Positions 53,144 to 61,907 of a stretch of 64,000 nucleotides of DNA are shown here, one piece after another. How positions within the stretch are numbered: the first letter of the stretch is position 1; every line of letters starts with the position of its first letter. The stretch is from JBALVT01 sp036960305 (GTDB lineage Bacteria > Pseudomonadota > Gammaproteobacteria > Pseudomonadales > Halieaceae), in NCBI GenBank assembly GCA_036960305.1, contig JBALWA010000019.1, forward strand, positions 8,758 through 72,757. The letters are read 5' to 3'. The translations under genes and the position numbers were made by a program. Under the pieces are notes generated by a model. That model did not search any database, was not told the DNA's origin, and was given only the letters and a program-made list of their open reading frames with translations.

Positions 53144-54934
53144 CTAATAGGTGCCCAGGCGCCGACGATTACTGGTGCGGGACACAGAAATCTCTTCTTC
53201 CAACTCACTCCAGGTCGCGTAGTGCGGTGCCAAATCCCGGCCCAGCGCAAGATACGCTTCCGCCCGTTCATATTCGCCTCCGCTAATTTCTTCACGGGCT
53301 GCTTCAACGTAGGCCGCCAACAACAGACTTTTGAACTTGAGGTTGGCCTCCCTGTCCGGGTGTGTTGTCGCCAGCTGGGCATACATTCCCGCCGCCAACT
53401 CCAGGTCACCGTTGGTCACAGCGGTCATACCGGTATCGGCCAACTGGGCAGCCTCTGCTTCCGCTCTGGCAATAGCAGCCCGTTGTTCAGCCTCTGCAGC
53501 CTCCACTCTAGCCACGGCGGCCCGTTCTTCCTCTACTGCTTTCGCCTGGGCAATAGCAAGCTGTTCAGCTTCTGCTTCAGCCCTGGTAATGGCTGCCTGT
53601 TCAGCTTCTGCCTCCTCTCTGGCAATTGCGAGCTGCTCGGCCTCGGCGCTGGCTATCGCGGCCTGCTCAGTCTCTATTTTCGCTTTTGCCATGGCAGTCT
53701 GTTCAGCCTCTACGTCCACCGTGGCATATTCGACCTGCTCAACCCCCACGCCACTGTCGGCCTGCGGCTGTGGCTCCTCCATAGCCCGGACATCGACTTC
53801 CGGCGCCGGCGTATCCTGCCTACCCTGCCAATAGCGGTAGCCGCCGAATGCCGCAGCCCCCACAAGTAAGACCCCGGCGACAAGTCCCAGGGCGATACTA
53901 CTGGACCCTGAAGGCTGCCGCTGAATAGCTCGCGCCTCACCGCGCATACCGCTGAGCAGAGGCTCTCGTTGTGCCGTATCGTCCAACTTGTAAGGCCTGG
54001 AGGGTCTCGACGGCGACTCAACCCGGGTGGAGTCATCCCAGGCGATAGAGGTATGTGAATCCCCCACCAACTGGGCGCCAGTTTTTTTGCGTTCAACCGG
54101 CGCTTTTGGTGCCACCAATACCTGGTCTTCTGAAAAATGGCCCCGAAGCTCGCTGAATGCCTGAAACATCTCCTGCCCCGTCTGGTAACGGTCTTTTGCA
54201 TTCTTGGCCAGGGCTTTATCGATAAAAGGCTGATAAGGTGCCAACGCCTCTGGCAGCCGGGGAATTTCCTCAGTCAGGTGTTTCACCGCCGTGCTGACCG
54301 CTGAATCAGAGTCGTAGGGTAATTCCTTGGCCAGCATTTCATAACACAGCACCGCCAGGCTGTAGAGATCGGAGCGACCATCGACCTCTATACCCTTGGC
54401 CTGTTCCGGACTCATATAGCTGGGCGTACCCACCATCAGACCGGTCTGGGTCATCTGGGTACCGGAATCGGATGCCTTGGCTATGCCAAAGTCGGCCAGC
54501 ACATAGTCTTCCTCACCGCGCAGCATAATATTGCTGGGCTTGATGTCTCTGTGCACGTAGCCCTTGCCGGCAGCATAGTCCAGCGCGTCGGTCATCTGTT
54601 CCATGACAGTGTATATCGTGCGTTGCTTCATGGCCCCGCGGATGGAATCCGCCAGATCCCCACCTTCAAGCAGCTCCATGGAAATATAGTTCAGGGTGCC
54701 GTAGGAATTAACATCATAGATTTGCAGGATATGCGGGTGAACCAGGCGGGCTGATATCCGGGCCTCGCGAATAAAGCGCTCAGCAAAGGTTTCATCGGTG
54801 TTCAGTGAGGTGTCCATCACCTTAATCGCAACATCCCGGTCGAGATTAAGGTGCAGGGCGCGGTAAACCACGGCCATGCCGCCGCGCCCCAGCAATTCGT
54901 ATATCTCATAACCGGAAATTTCGAAATTGGCCAT
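53144..54934 (-). CDS. Transmembrane Ser/Thr protein kinase (PknB-like) with Ala/Glu repeat stalk
   Basis: The 596-residue product has a full kinase domain (about 8-265): glycine loop GRGGMAVVY (16-24), Lys38, HRDIKPSN (Asp130), DFG (148-150) and SPEQ (175-178). A juxtamembrane linker leads to one transmembrane helix at 346-368. The extracytoplasmic part has low-complexity Ala/Glu repeats (for example RAEAEAEQLAIAQAKA), likely a coiled coil. A TPR-like C-terminal segment follows (GDLELAAGMYAQLATTHPDR). It should phosphorylate cytoplasmic targets in response to an envelope cue. No cognate phosphatase or FHA protein is adjacent. Confidence 0.92.
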   Translation of the reverse strand: MANFEISGYEIYELLGRGGMAVVYRALHLNLDRDVAIKVMDTSLNTDETFAERFIREARISARLVHPHILQIYDVNSYGTLNYISMELLEGGDLADSIRGAMKQRTIYTVMEQMTDALDYAAGKGYVHRDIKPSNIMLRGEEDYVLADFGIAKASDSGTQMTQTGLMVGTPSYMSPEQAKGIEVDGRSDLYSLAVLCYEMLAKELPYDSDSAVSTAVKHLTEEIPRLPEALAPYQPFIDKALAKNAKDRYQTGQEMFQAFSELRGHFSEDQVLVAPKAPVERKKTGAQLVGDSHTSIAWDDSTRVESPSRPSRPYKLDDTAQREPLLSGMRGEARAIQRQPSGSSSIALGLVAGVLLVGAAAFGGYRYWQGRQDTPAPEVDVRAMEEPQPQADSGVGVEQVEYATVDVEAEQTAMAKAKIETEQAAIASAEAEQLAIAREEAEAEQAAITRAEAEAEQLAIAQAKAVEEERAAVARVEAAEAEQRAAIARAEAEAAQLADTGMTAVTNGDLELAAGMYAQLATTHPDREANLKFKSLLLAAYVEAAREEISGGEYERAEAYLALGRDLAPHYATWSELEEEISVSRTSNRRRLGTY

Positions 54935-55029
54935 TACTACGCTTTCGCCCCTGTCAGTCCTACCATTATAGGGACTTGCCTGCGAAGAAAAAGCAAACTA
55001 TGTACAGCCCGGGATCGGCCAGTTTTAGG

Positions 55030-55407
55030 CTAACCGTATTGATTTTGGCCATCAGTACCGGGTTGAACTTCCCAATACAACAGCACGCAGACGCCTACTA
55101 AAGGTATAAGCATCACGAAATACCACCAGCCTGAGCGATCGATGTCATGCAGGCGACGCACGGTAACCGCCAGTGACGGCAGCATGAAAGCCAGGGCTGC
55201 GATCAGGCGTAGCGGCTGACCCAACTCTTGTGAAAAAAGCTCAAAGCCCAGCATTGGCGCTAGCACTATCCCTTCAACCAAACCCAGAAACAGCGTGAAC
55301 AGGAGTATCGCGAGGGTATACCACCAGAACTCAGAGCGCGGGGCCCTACCGGAGAATGTCGCGTACTTACTGAATACGGTTTTAACCGCCGTGGGCATAT
55401 CCATCAT
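55030..55407 (-). CDS. DUF805 family membrane protein
   Basis: The 125-residue product carries the DUF805 pattern: a short amphipathic start, YATFSGRAPRSEFWWYTLAI, a transmembrane segment, then VTVRRLHDIDRSGWWYFVML and LLYWEVQPGTDGQNQYG. Function is unknown across the family. Two ATGs in tandem follow GGGAG. It stands alone between the kinase and acylase genes. Confidence 0.92.
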   Translation of the reverse strand: MMDMPTAVKTVFSKYATFSGRAPRSEFWWYTLAILLFTLFLGLVEGIVLAPMLGFELFSQELGQPLRLIAALAFMLPSLAVTVRRLHDIDRSGWWYFVMLIPLVGVCVLLYWEVQPGTDGQNQYG

Positions 55408-55491
55408 CTGACTCCCTTCAACATGAGGCTTCTGGCTATAGTAACCAAGCCTTTGTAGTGAAGCGAGAAGTCATTAGGTGGTCACGCGATC

Positions 55492-55509
55492 GGGGCGTAC
55501 TCACGCCCC
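55492..55509 (-). terminator. GC-rich hairpin after the acylase gene
   Basis: GGGGCGT and ACGCCCC form a 7-bp stem with a 4-nt loop, located 18 bp past the stop of the acylase gene. There is no U-tract, so termination there would be weak. Confidence 0.4.
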
Positions 55510-55527
55510 GGGTCACAGCATGCCAGG

Positions 55528-57909
55528 CTAGCTGCCCGGCTGCATGATCAATTCATATTCAGCGTGAGCTTCAATAGCCTCATCACTGAACCACCAGTAG
55601 CGTTTCTCTCCGGTTAACCAGCTATCGAGAAAGTTTTTATTCCAGGGATCAAACAAACGTTCACTGACACCGCCGGGGAAATGCGCTTCCACTTTCTCCT
55701 CATCAGACATATCGATGATAAGCCGCATGGAGTCAATAATTTTCGTCTCGTAGGGCTCATCGAACTGGTACACACCGCGGTTCAAGGTTTCGCCGGAACC
55801 ACTGAAGGGATGGATGCCACCGCCTAACCAACGCGCTGCCGTATCGCCCGGCAAGAAAGGGTGGGAGATGGTAATGATATGCTCATCACCCCAGTGCCAT
55901 GCCGAGACGTCTTCACCCCACTTACCACTCAATTCCGCCAGGGCGGCTTGCCCCGCTCGCAAGATCAGGTCATCACGGCCCTCGATTTCAGGTGTTCGCA
56001 CATCGTCGAACCACTCACTGGAACCGTCTTCGTACCACAGCAGCATCCGCTCCTGCCAATAGTAGGTCTGATTCAGGTAGGCCGTTAACAATGATTCATC
56101 CATTTCGTCAGCAAAGATCTCCATAGAAAAATGGCGGAAGACCGACTGAAAAATCAAGGGGGCAGCCAGTGCCTTGTCATCCTCGAGATTCCAGCTTTCC
56201 AGCTCAGCTGCCAGCTGGGCAAGTTCAGGATCAGCTTCAAAAGCGGCAATCATTGCCGGACGCATACGTTCTGCCAGCAAATTTTTAATATCCAGGTTCG
56301 CGGCCCAGTGATCATCGGCAGTCAGCTTGGGTTTGGCCTCAAACAGCTCCATTAACCGGCGGTAGCGCCAGGAGCCCGAAAAATGCGTGGAATAGGCATA
56401 GGGGTAATCCGCCTCGGTAATACGATGATTCGCCGTACCCACCCAGCCCTTTTCAGGGTTGAGTTGCAGGGGCATTTCCTGCGGTGGAATCCTCCCCGCC
56501 CAGTTGTCCTGTGCGGTGACAGGCAGTGGCACAAGTCCATCGCCAAAGCGGCGGATAGGCACCATGCCAGAACCCAGTCTGGCAATATTCCCTGCCGTGT
56601 CGACCACAATATAATTCAGGGCGGTTGAGACTTTGCCGATGGCCAGCAGCGCCTCGTCAACCGATTTGGCGATCAACAGTTCGCGATTACCCAGGTCTGG
56701 CCCAACATACTCAGGGGTAGACCAGCGCAGGGTAATCACCTTGTCCGGGACAAGGCTCATACCGTGATCCGAGATCACCGGACCGCGAGGCGTCTCGCGT
56801 ATGTGCAGGGTCTCCACGCGGAAGCCACCCTCAGCATCTGAGTCCCGAATACGTAATTCCTCGGTACGCTTCACAAAAGCCGTGGAGCGCTCTCCCTCGA
56901 GGTAGTTATTTTCGTTATCCGGGTCCACTGTTTCAATAAATAAATCAACCACATCGGCATAACCGTTGGTCGCGCCCCAGGCGATATCCGCCGTGCGCCC
57001 TACACCCAACCCGGGACCACCGGGAGCAGCCGTACCCACAGCGCGAAGCTCCGGCGTTACAATCCCCATGGGGTACCAGAACCCCGGCAGTTGACGCGCA
57101 TCCAGATGCGGATCATTGGACAGTATGGGCGCGCCATTGGCCGACTTCCCTGCATCGCTGGCCCAGGCATTGCTGCCCATGGCATAACGCGGCTGATAGG
57201 GGCTGACCAGGCTGTCATCAAAACTGAAATCCAGATCAACGCTGGCCCAGACCGACTCCGCTGGCTCTGTGGCAGGATCATCCGGATTGATCGTCAGCGG
57301 GCGCAATTCATAGGCTTTACCGGGACCGAGTTTATCGATCAGTCGCAGTGTCAGCAGCTCCTGCTGCCAGTTAACCGAATTCATCCAGATTCTGACAAAT
57401 TGTACTGCCAGAATATCTTCCAGCGTCCAGGCAATCGGCTGATGATCCAATGCGGTTAAACTCAGCGGAAACTCGTCCTCACGTTCAGTGATGAAATCGT
57501 TAAGCCCATTGAGATAGCGCTGCAGGTAATTGCGCTCTTCATCGCTGATTTTTTCCATCTGCTCCCGGGCAAAACCCGTCATATTCAGAAGACGGACAAT
57601 GCGGTCCATCTCCAAACCGCGCTCGCCGATTAACTCAGACAACCGCCCATGGGCCAGGTATTTCTGCATTTCCATTTGGAACATACGATCCTGCCCATGC
57701 AAAAACCCCTGGGCAGTAAGCGCATCATCAAGGGAATCCGCATAGATGTAGGGTACACCACTTTCATCGCGCAGTACTCGCACTTCGCTATGCAGCGAAG
57801 GCATTTCCAGGCTGCCCTCTCGCTGGTAAGTGTCCAGCCGGGGCAAGAGGAAAACAATGGCCACGACCAGCACCAAAACCACCAGAATAATTTTTTTCAT
57901 TTTCTGCAT
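55528..57909 (-). CDS. Penicillin acylase family (Ntn) amidohydrolase
   Basis: The 793-residue product has an N-terminal membrane or signal helix (about 5-24). An alpha-chain region with RVLRDESGVPYIYADSLDDA and GFLHGQDRMFQMEMQKY follows. After an autocleavage site comes the beta-chain nucleophile Ser246 in AMGSNAWA, then SNDPHLD, the classical order of penicillin G/AHL acylases. The precursor self-cleaves between Gly245 and Ser246. Substrates in this family include beta-lactams, acyl-homoserine lactones and acyl-peptides. It lies 101 bp downstream of the TonB receptor in the same orientation, which suggests uptake and deacylation of one ligand. Confidence 0.93.
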   Translation of the reverse strand: MQKMKKIILVVLVLVVAIVFLLPRLDTYQREGSLEMPSLHSEVRVLRDESGVPYIYADSLDDALTAQGFLHGQDRMFQMEMQKYLAHGRLSELIGERGLEMDRIVRLLNMTGFAREQMEKISDEERNYLQRYLNGLNDFITEREDEFPLSLTALDHQPIAWTLEDILAVQFVRIWMNSVNWQQELLTLRLIDKLGPGKAYELRPLTINPDDPATEPAESVWASVDLDFSFDDSLVSPYQPRYAMGSNAWASDAGKSANGAPILSNDPHLDARQLPGFWYPMGIVTPELRAVGTAAPGGPGLGVGRTADIAWGATNGYADVVDLFIETVDPDNENNYLEGERSTAFVKRTEELRIRDSDAEGGFRVETLHIRETPRGPVISDHGMSLVPDKVITLRWSTPEYVGPDLGNRELLIAKSVDEALLAIGKVSTALNYIVVDTAGNIARLGSGMVPIRRFGDGLVPLPVTAQDNWAGRIPPQEMPLQLNPEKGWVGTANHRITEADYPYAYSTHFSGSWRYRRLMELFEAKPKLTADDHWAANLDIKNLLAERMRPAMIAAFEADPELAQLAAELESWNLEDDKALAAPLIFQSVFRHFSMEIFADEMDESLLTAYLNQTYYWQERMLLWYEDGSSEWFDDVRTPEIEGRDDLILRAGQAALAELSGKWGEDVSAWHWGDEHIITISHPFLPGDTAARWLGGGIHPFSGSGETLNRGVYQFDEPYETKIIDSMRLIIDMSDEEKVEAHFPGGVSERLFDPWNKNFLDSWLTGEKRYWWFSDEAIEAHAEYELIMQPGS

Positions 57910-58010
57910 CCGTTTGATTCAGATAAAAAAAGAGCCGGACCAGCCAGCTCAATACTCAAACATCTGGCGCGTCGCCATCGGACGCACGCACCAGTTAAAG
58001 AATTGCCCAG

Positions 58011-60251
58011 TTAGAAATTGTACCTTGCTGTAAAACCAATTGCCCGTGGCGAGACGACATCTGCCTGTCGGTAACCGGTGGGAGCACCATTGAGTACTTC
58101 TCCGGAGTTCTTGGTTTTTTCGGCTTCTTTGTCAAACAAGTTGGTTGACCAGATACTGGCTTCCCACACGCCGGCCGCATCCCTGAGACCCGCGTATAGA
58201 CTGAACAGGCCATAGCTACCGGTTGTACCATTACCACCTACGTTCTCTATATTGGTGTTGACGCGGTTGCCATTGAACTTATACAAGCCCCGGACGAAAG
58301 TCTCCAATCCACCCATCGGGACAACATACTCCGAGCGCGCCGTTGCCGACCAGGGTGGCTCATCGCCCACGGCACCATCGGAGGAACAGGTATAAATCGT
58401 ACTGGTATAATCGCCAGGCTGCCCATCACAGGGCACCTCAGCACCATCGTAATTCGCATCGACGTAGGTAATCCCGCCACCGGCTGTCCAGTTTTCTGTC
58501 AGCAGAACATTCACATCGAAGTCCACGCCCGAGATAATCGCGTCACCATTGAACATGACACCTGAGATACGCGTATCACCAGTACCATCCCCAGAAGTGT
58601 CTACCAGAACACCTGTGGCGCGGTTGATGTAATCATCAAATTCCTGATAGTAAACAGACGCATTTAACTGCATGCGCTGATCCCACAGCGTGGACTTAAA
58701 ACCGACCTCAAAGGACCAGGAGGACTCTTCACCATAAATCAAATCCTCTGCTTCCGTCAGTCTGGGCTCGACGGTCACACCGCCCGGACGGTAACTTGTA
58801 TCATAGGATGCATAGGCCATCAGGTTGTCGCCAATATCGTGCAGGTATTTCAGGGATCCTGTGACTTTCTCATTGGTCTGCCTGGCAACCTCATCCGGTA
58901 TTGACGAAAAGGAATTCAAAACTTCACCCGAATCAGCGACTATCAGATCAAAATCATAGCGGTTTAGCGATCGAATCTTGGACCAACGCAAACCCACCTG
59001 GATTCTGGAGACATCCGTAATATCGACGGTGTTGTGGTTAAAAATGCCAAACTCTTCCCTGTCGCTAGGTATTGCAGGCGCGTGAATCGCCAGCGGTGAG
59101 CCCGCCGCCACGCCGCGGTAGAAATCGGTGCTCAGGTCCTGGTCTTTGTAGAACCCACCGACGATATAATCCCAGCGACCAAAGGCCGGCTCCACTGTGC
59201 TGATACGCACCTCCTGGGTGAAGGTCTCAACCTCCGTTGTGACCGCCTGAACAAGCAATTCACCGGGTACGGCATTGGAGCGATCCAAATCACGGACATC
59301 TTCAGATTCATTGTTCTGGAAACCGGATATGGAGGTCAGTTGCAGGGTATCCGACATATCCCAGTTCATTTCCAACAGTGTCAGCTTATTGGTTTTCTCG
59401 AAGCTGTTGTCTGCCTCGGTTAAACCGATTCTGTCGTATTTATCCAGATCAGGGTTTGGGTTACCCAGCAGATCCGAGCCGGTCATATCCCTGAAATCAT
59501 TCAGTTCCTGATTGGCGTACTCATACACAAGATCGGCAGTGAAAGTATCAGTAACATCCCAGGCAACCGAGATGCGGCCAGCCGTATTCTCGCCTTCCTG
59601 TGTCGTACCCGTGTAATGGTTCTCAATGCCGTTCAATTCGCTTTCGTCAAAGTTACCAGCGATTCGAACCGCCAGCTTATTTTCGATAATTGGGATGTTG
59701 ACGCCAGCCTGGGTGGCAAGCCGGTCATTATCGGCCACTGTAGCCTGGATCTGACCCATAAATTCAGCGGTATCCGCTTTGCGCGTATTAATAACTACCG
59801 CGCCGCCCGGGGACGTCTGACCCTGCAATGTGCCCTGGGGACCGCGCAAAACCTCTATCCGGTCGATATCGAATAACTGGTTAAATGCCACGTCCGGGCG
59901 CACGGGAACACCATTCCAGTAAGCGTCCACTACAGGGTTCGCGGTACCTTCAGAGTCGTAGGTCATCCCTCGCAGGCTCATGGTCTGGTTCTTGGCACTG
60001 CTATCACTCAAGGTAAGGCCGGCGGTCATCTGCTCTACCGCGGCAAAATCAAAGACGTTGTACTCCTGCAGGGCTTCACCCTGTACCGCTGTCACGGATG
60101 CGGCAATATCCTGAATGCTCTCTGCTCGCTTTTGAGCAGTCACCACCACCTCTTCAAGCATAAGACCACTGTCTTGCGCTTCAACTGTGCTGTTAAGCAG
60201 TATTGAACTACTCGCGATGGCCAATGCCAGGGCTGTCTTTGATGTTTTCAT
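58011..60251 (-). CDS. TonB-dependent outer-membrane receptor
   Basis: The 746-residue product has a signal peptide (to about VEA, residue 24) and a TonB-box region LEEVVVTAQKRAE. The plug domain includes ALQEYNVFDFAAVEQMTAGL and RIEVLRGPQGTLQGQTSPGG, and the beta-barrel ends in an aromatic residue (FTARYNF). This IroN/FhuA-like form, with VVTAQKR, is the Sphingomonad/Cellvibrionales type that imports varied organic ligands, so siderophore use is not implied. GGAG precedes ATG by 9 nt. It is divergent from the PadR gene, and both flank the two operators. Confidence 0.94.
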   Translation of the reverse strand: MKTSKTALALAIASSSILLNSTVEAQDSGLMLEEVVVTAQKRAESIQDIAASVTAVQGEALQEYNVFDFAAVEQMTAGLTLSDSSAKNQTMSLRGMTYDSEGTANPVVDAYWNGVPVRPDVAFNQLFDIDRIEVLRGPQGTLQGQTSPGGAVVINTRKADTAEFMGQIQATVADNDRLATQAGVNIPIIENKLAVRIAGNFDESELNGIENHYTGTTQEGENTAGRISVAWDVTDTFTADLVYEYANQELNDFRDMTGSDLLGNPNPDLDKYDRIGLTEADNSFEKTNKLTLLEMNWDMSDTLQLTSISGFQNNESEDVRDLDRSNAVPGELLVQAVTTEVETFTQEVRISTVEPAFGRWDYIVGGFYKDQDLSTDFYRGVAAGSPLAIHAPAIPSDREEFGIFNHNTVDITDVSRIQVGLRWSKIRSLNRYDFDLIVADSGEVLNSFSSIPDEVARQTNEKVTGSLKYLHDIGDNLMAYASYDTSYRPGGVTVEPRLTEAEDLIYGEESSWSFEVGFKSTLWDQRMQLNASVYYQEFDDYINRATGVLVDTSGDGTGDTRISGVMFNGDAIISGVDFDVNVLLTENWTAGGGITYVDANYDGAEVPCDGQPGDYTSTIYTCSSDGAVGDEPPWSATARSEYVVPMGGLETFVRGLYKFNGNRVNTNIENVGGNGTTGSYGLFSLYAGLRDAAGVWEASIWSTNLFDKEAEKTKNSGEVLNGAPTGYRQADVVSPRAIGFTARYNF

Positions 60252-60274
60252 CTTTCAGGGCTCCTCTATTCAAT

Positions 60275-60291
60275 TACTCCTAATTGGAGTA
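60275..60291. promoter_or_regulatory. Operator site 1 (probable PadR site)
   Basis: TACTCC-TAATT-GGAGTA is a perfect 6+6 palindrome with a 5-bp spacer, 24 bp upstream of the TonB receptor start. It matches site 2 at 60310-60328 in arms and spacing. Confidence 0.7.
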
Positions 60292-60309
60292 CGATTTAGT
60301 CGCTGCATA

Positions 60310-60328
60310 ATACTCCGAAATGGAGTAT
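60310..60328. promoter_or_regulatory. Operator site 2 (probable PadR site), overlapping the PadR ribosome site
   Basis: ATACTCC-GAAAT-GGAGTAT is a perfect 7+7 palindrome with a 5-bp spacer. Together with site 1 it gives the consensus TACTCCnnAnTGGAGTA. Centres are 36 bp apart. The GGAG of its right arm may double as the PadR ribosome site. Confidence 0.75.
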
Positions 60329-60337
60329 AGTCAAGCG

Positions 60338-60997
60338 ATGAAAAATCTTCCCAAGCTCAGTCCAACTTCTTATGCCATGCTCGGCCTGCTCGCCCGTAGC
60401 CCACAATCTGCCTACGAGCTCAATACCCGCATGCAAACCAGCCTGATACGGGCGTTCTGGCCGCGGGCCGAAAGCCATGTGTATTCAGAGCCCAAGAAAC
60501 TGCTCGCTCACGAGTTGGTAAGCGAACGAAAAGAGGAGAACAGCGGAAGAAAGCGCACCGTGTACACGATTACCGATCGTGGCCGGGAGGTATTGTTGGC
60601 CTGGTTACAGAATGAGGCCGGCGCAGAACTGCGAATGCAAGCAGAGTTCATGTTGAAGTTGATACTCGCCGATAATGGTAGCACCCAGGACGCAAAATCC
60701 ACGCTGGCACTTTCCCTGGCAGCCAGCCAAAAAGACCTTGAGGAAGCAATTGAGGGTATACAGCGTATTCTGGACAATCCGGGTTATGCCACAGAGGGCA
60801 TGCCATACAACGGCATCGTCATTAACTTGATGGCCGACATGCTCATTGCCCGCTACCGCTGGGGCCGCTTTGCCCTGGAAGCGACCGCAAACCTGACAGA
60901 TGGCAGCTCCGAGGAGGAGCGACACAAGGCTGGCCGGGAGGCCTACGCGGCGGCCCTGGCCAAGATGAGAGACGCCTTGGGGGACACAGGCGTATAG
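60338..60997 (+). CDS. PadR family transcriptional regulator
   Basis: The product from ATG 60338 has 219 residues; an ATG at 60320 would lie within operator 2 and lacks a site. It begins with the PadR winged helix: LSPTSYAMLGLLARSPQSAYE, SLIRAFWPRAESHVYSEPKK and RKRTVYTITDRGREVLLAWL. The C-terminal Vir-like dimerisation helices include MLIARYRWGRFALEATANL. PadR repressors usually bind ligands at the dimer interface and regulate a neighbouring gene. Here the natural targets are its own gene and the divergent TonB receptor/acylase pair. Confidence 0.93.
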   Translation: MKNLPKLSPTSYAMLGLLARSPQSAYELNTRMQTSLIRAFWPRAESHVYSEPKKLLAHELVSERKEENSGRKRTVYTITDRGREVLLAWLQNEAGAELRMQAEFMLKLILADNGSTQDAKSTLALSLAASQKDLEEAIEGIQRILDNPGYATEGMPYNGIVINLMADMLIARYRWGRFALEATANLTDGSSEEERHKAGREAYAAALAKMRDALGDTGV

Positions 60998-61088
60998 AGA
61001 GGCCTTTTTGATAACTTGCGGCACTGCAGAAAAGAATGGTCTGGTCGCTGAAATCTGGTTTAGAATTGGCCCTCACTTGAGGTAACCC

Positions 61089-61901
61089 ATGAAAAAAACC
61101 CTGTTTGGCCTTCTCGTCCTGACCCTGCTGACCGCCTGCACCACCAGCCCCACGGGACGTTCGCAACTGATGCTGATCTCACCCGAATCAGCCATCGTTG
61201 AATCCCGCAAAGCCTACCTCAGCACCGTCGGCGAGCTTGACCAGCAAAACAAACTGCTAGACGACCCTAAAATGGCCGATCGGGTACAGCGTATTACCGG
61301 GCGCCTCGTGACAGAGGCCATCGGTCTCTACCCTCAGTCTGCCGACTGGGAATGGAGCGTTGCAATTATCGACGACCCTGAAACTGTCAACGCCTGGTGT
61401 ATGGCCGGCGGGCGCATGGCCGTGTACACCGGACTATTTGAAAAACTGAAATTAACGGATGCCGAGTTTGCCCAGATTATGGGGCACGAAATATCCCACG
61501 CCCTGGCCAACCACACCGCCGAACGCATGTCCCGGGCAATGGCTACCAGCATTGGCGTTATCGCCATTGGCGCGGCTGCCGACAATCATGTCGCCGCTCT
61601 GGGAGGGGCCGCGGTGGCTGCCAAACTGGCGCTGGAATTACCCAATAGCCGTACTGCAGAATCCGAGGCTGATCGTATCGGTATCGAACTGGCCTCTCGC
61701 GCCGGTTACGATCCTGACGCAGCTGTCACCCTATGGCAGAAAATGGCCTCTCTGGGCGGCGGCAGCCAGCCGGAATTTCTCAGCACCCACCCGGCACCGG
61801 GCAATCGCGAAGCGACGTTAGCGGCCCTGACCCCTGAAATGAGGAAACTCAATCCACAGGGCAAACTGGCTGCCGTACACCCTGTCGAAATCGTTCGCTA
61901 G
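61089..61901 (+). CDS. M48-family metalloprotease lipoprotein
   Basis: The 270-residue product has a lipoprotein signal with lipobox LTAC (Cys17). The zinc motif HEISH occupies 133-137, with AESEADRIG providing the third ligand region. This is the LoiP/YcaL-like peptidase_M48 type, which degrades misfolded outer-membrane proteins from the periplasmic side. Met after HEISH is replaced by the usual ALANH helix. It is transcribed in the same direction as padR but about 90 bp downstream. Confidence 0.92.
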   Translation: MKKTLFGLLVLTLLTACTTSPTGRSQLMLISPESAIVESRKAYLSTVGELDQQNKLLDDPKMADRVQRITGRLVTEAIGLYPQSADWEWSVAIIDDPETVNAWCMAGGRMAVYTGLFEKLKLTDAEFAQIMGHEISHALANHTAERMSRAMATSIGVIAIGAAADNHVAALGGAAVAAKLALELPNSRTAESEADRIGIELASRAGYDPDAAVTLWQKMASLGGGSQPEFLSTHPAPGNREATLAALTPEMRKLNPQGKLAAVHPVEIVR

Positions 61902-61907
61902 CCCGCA

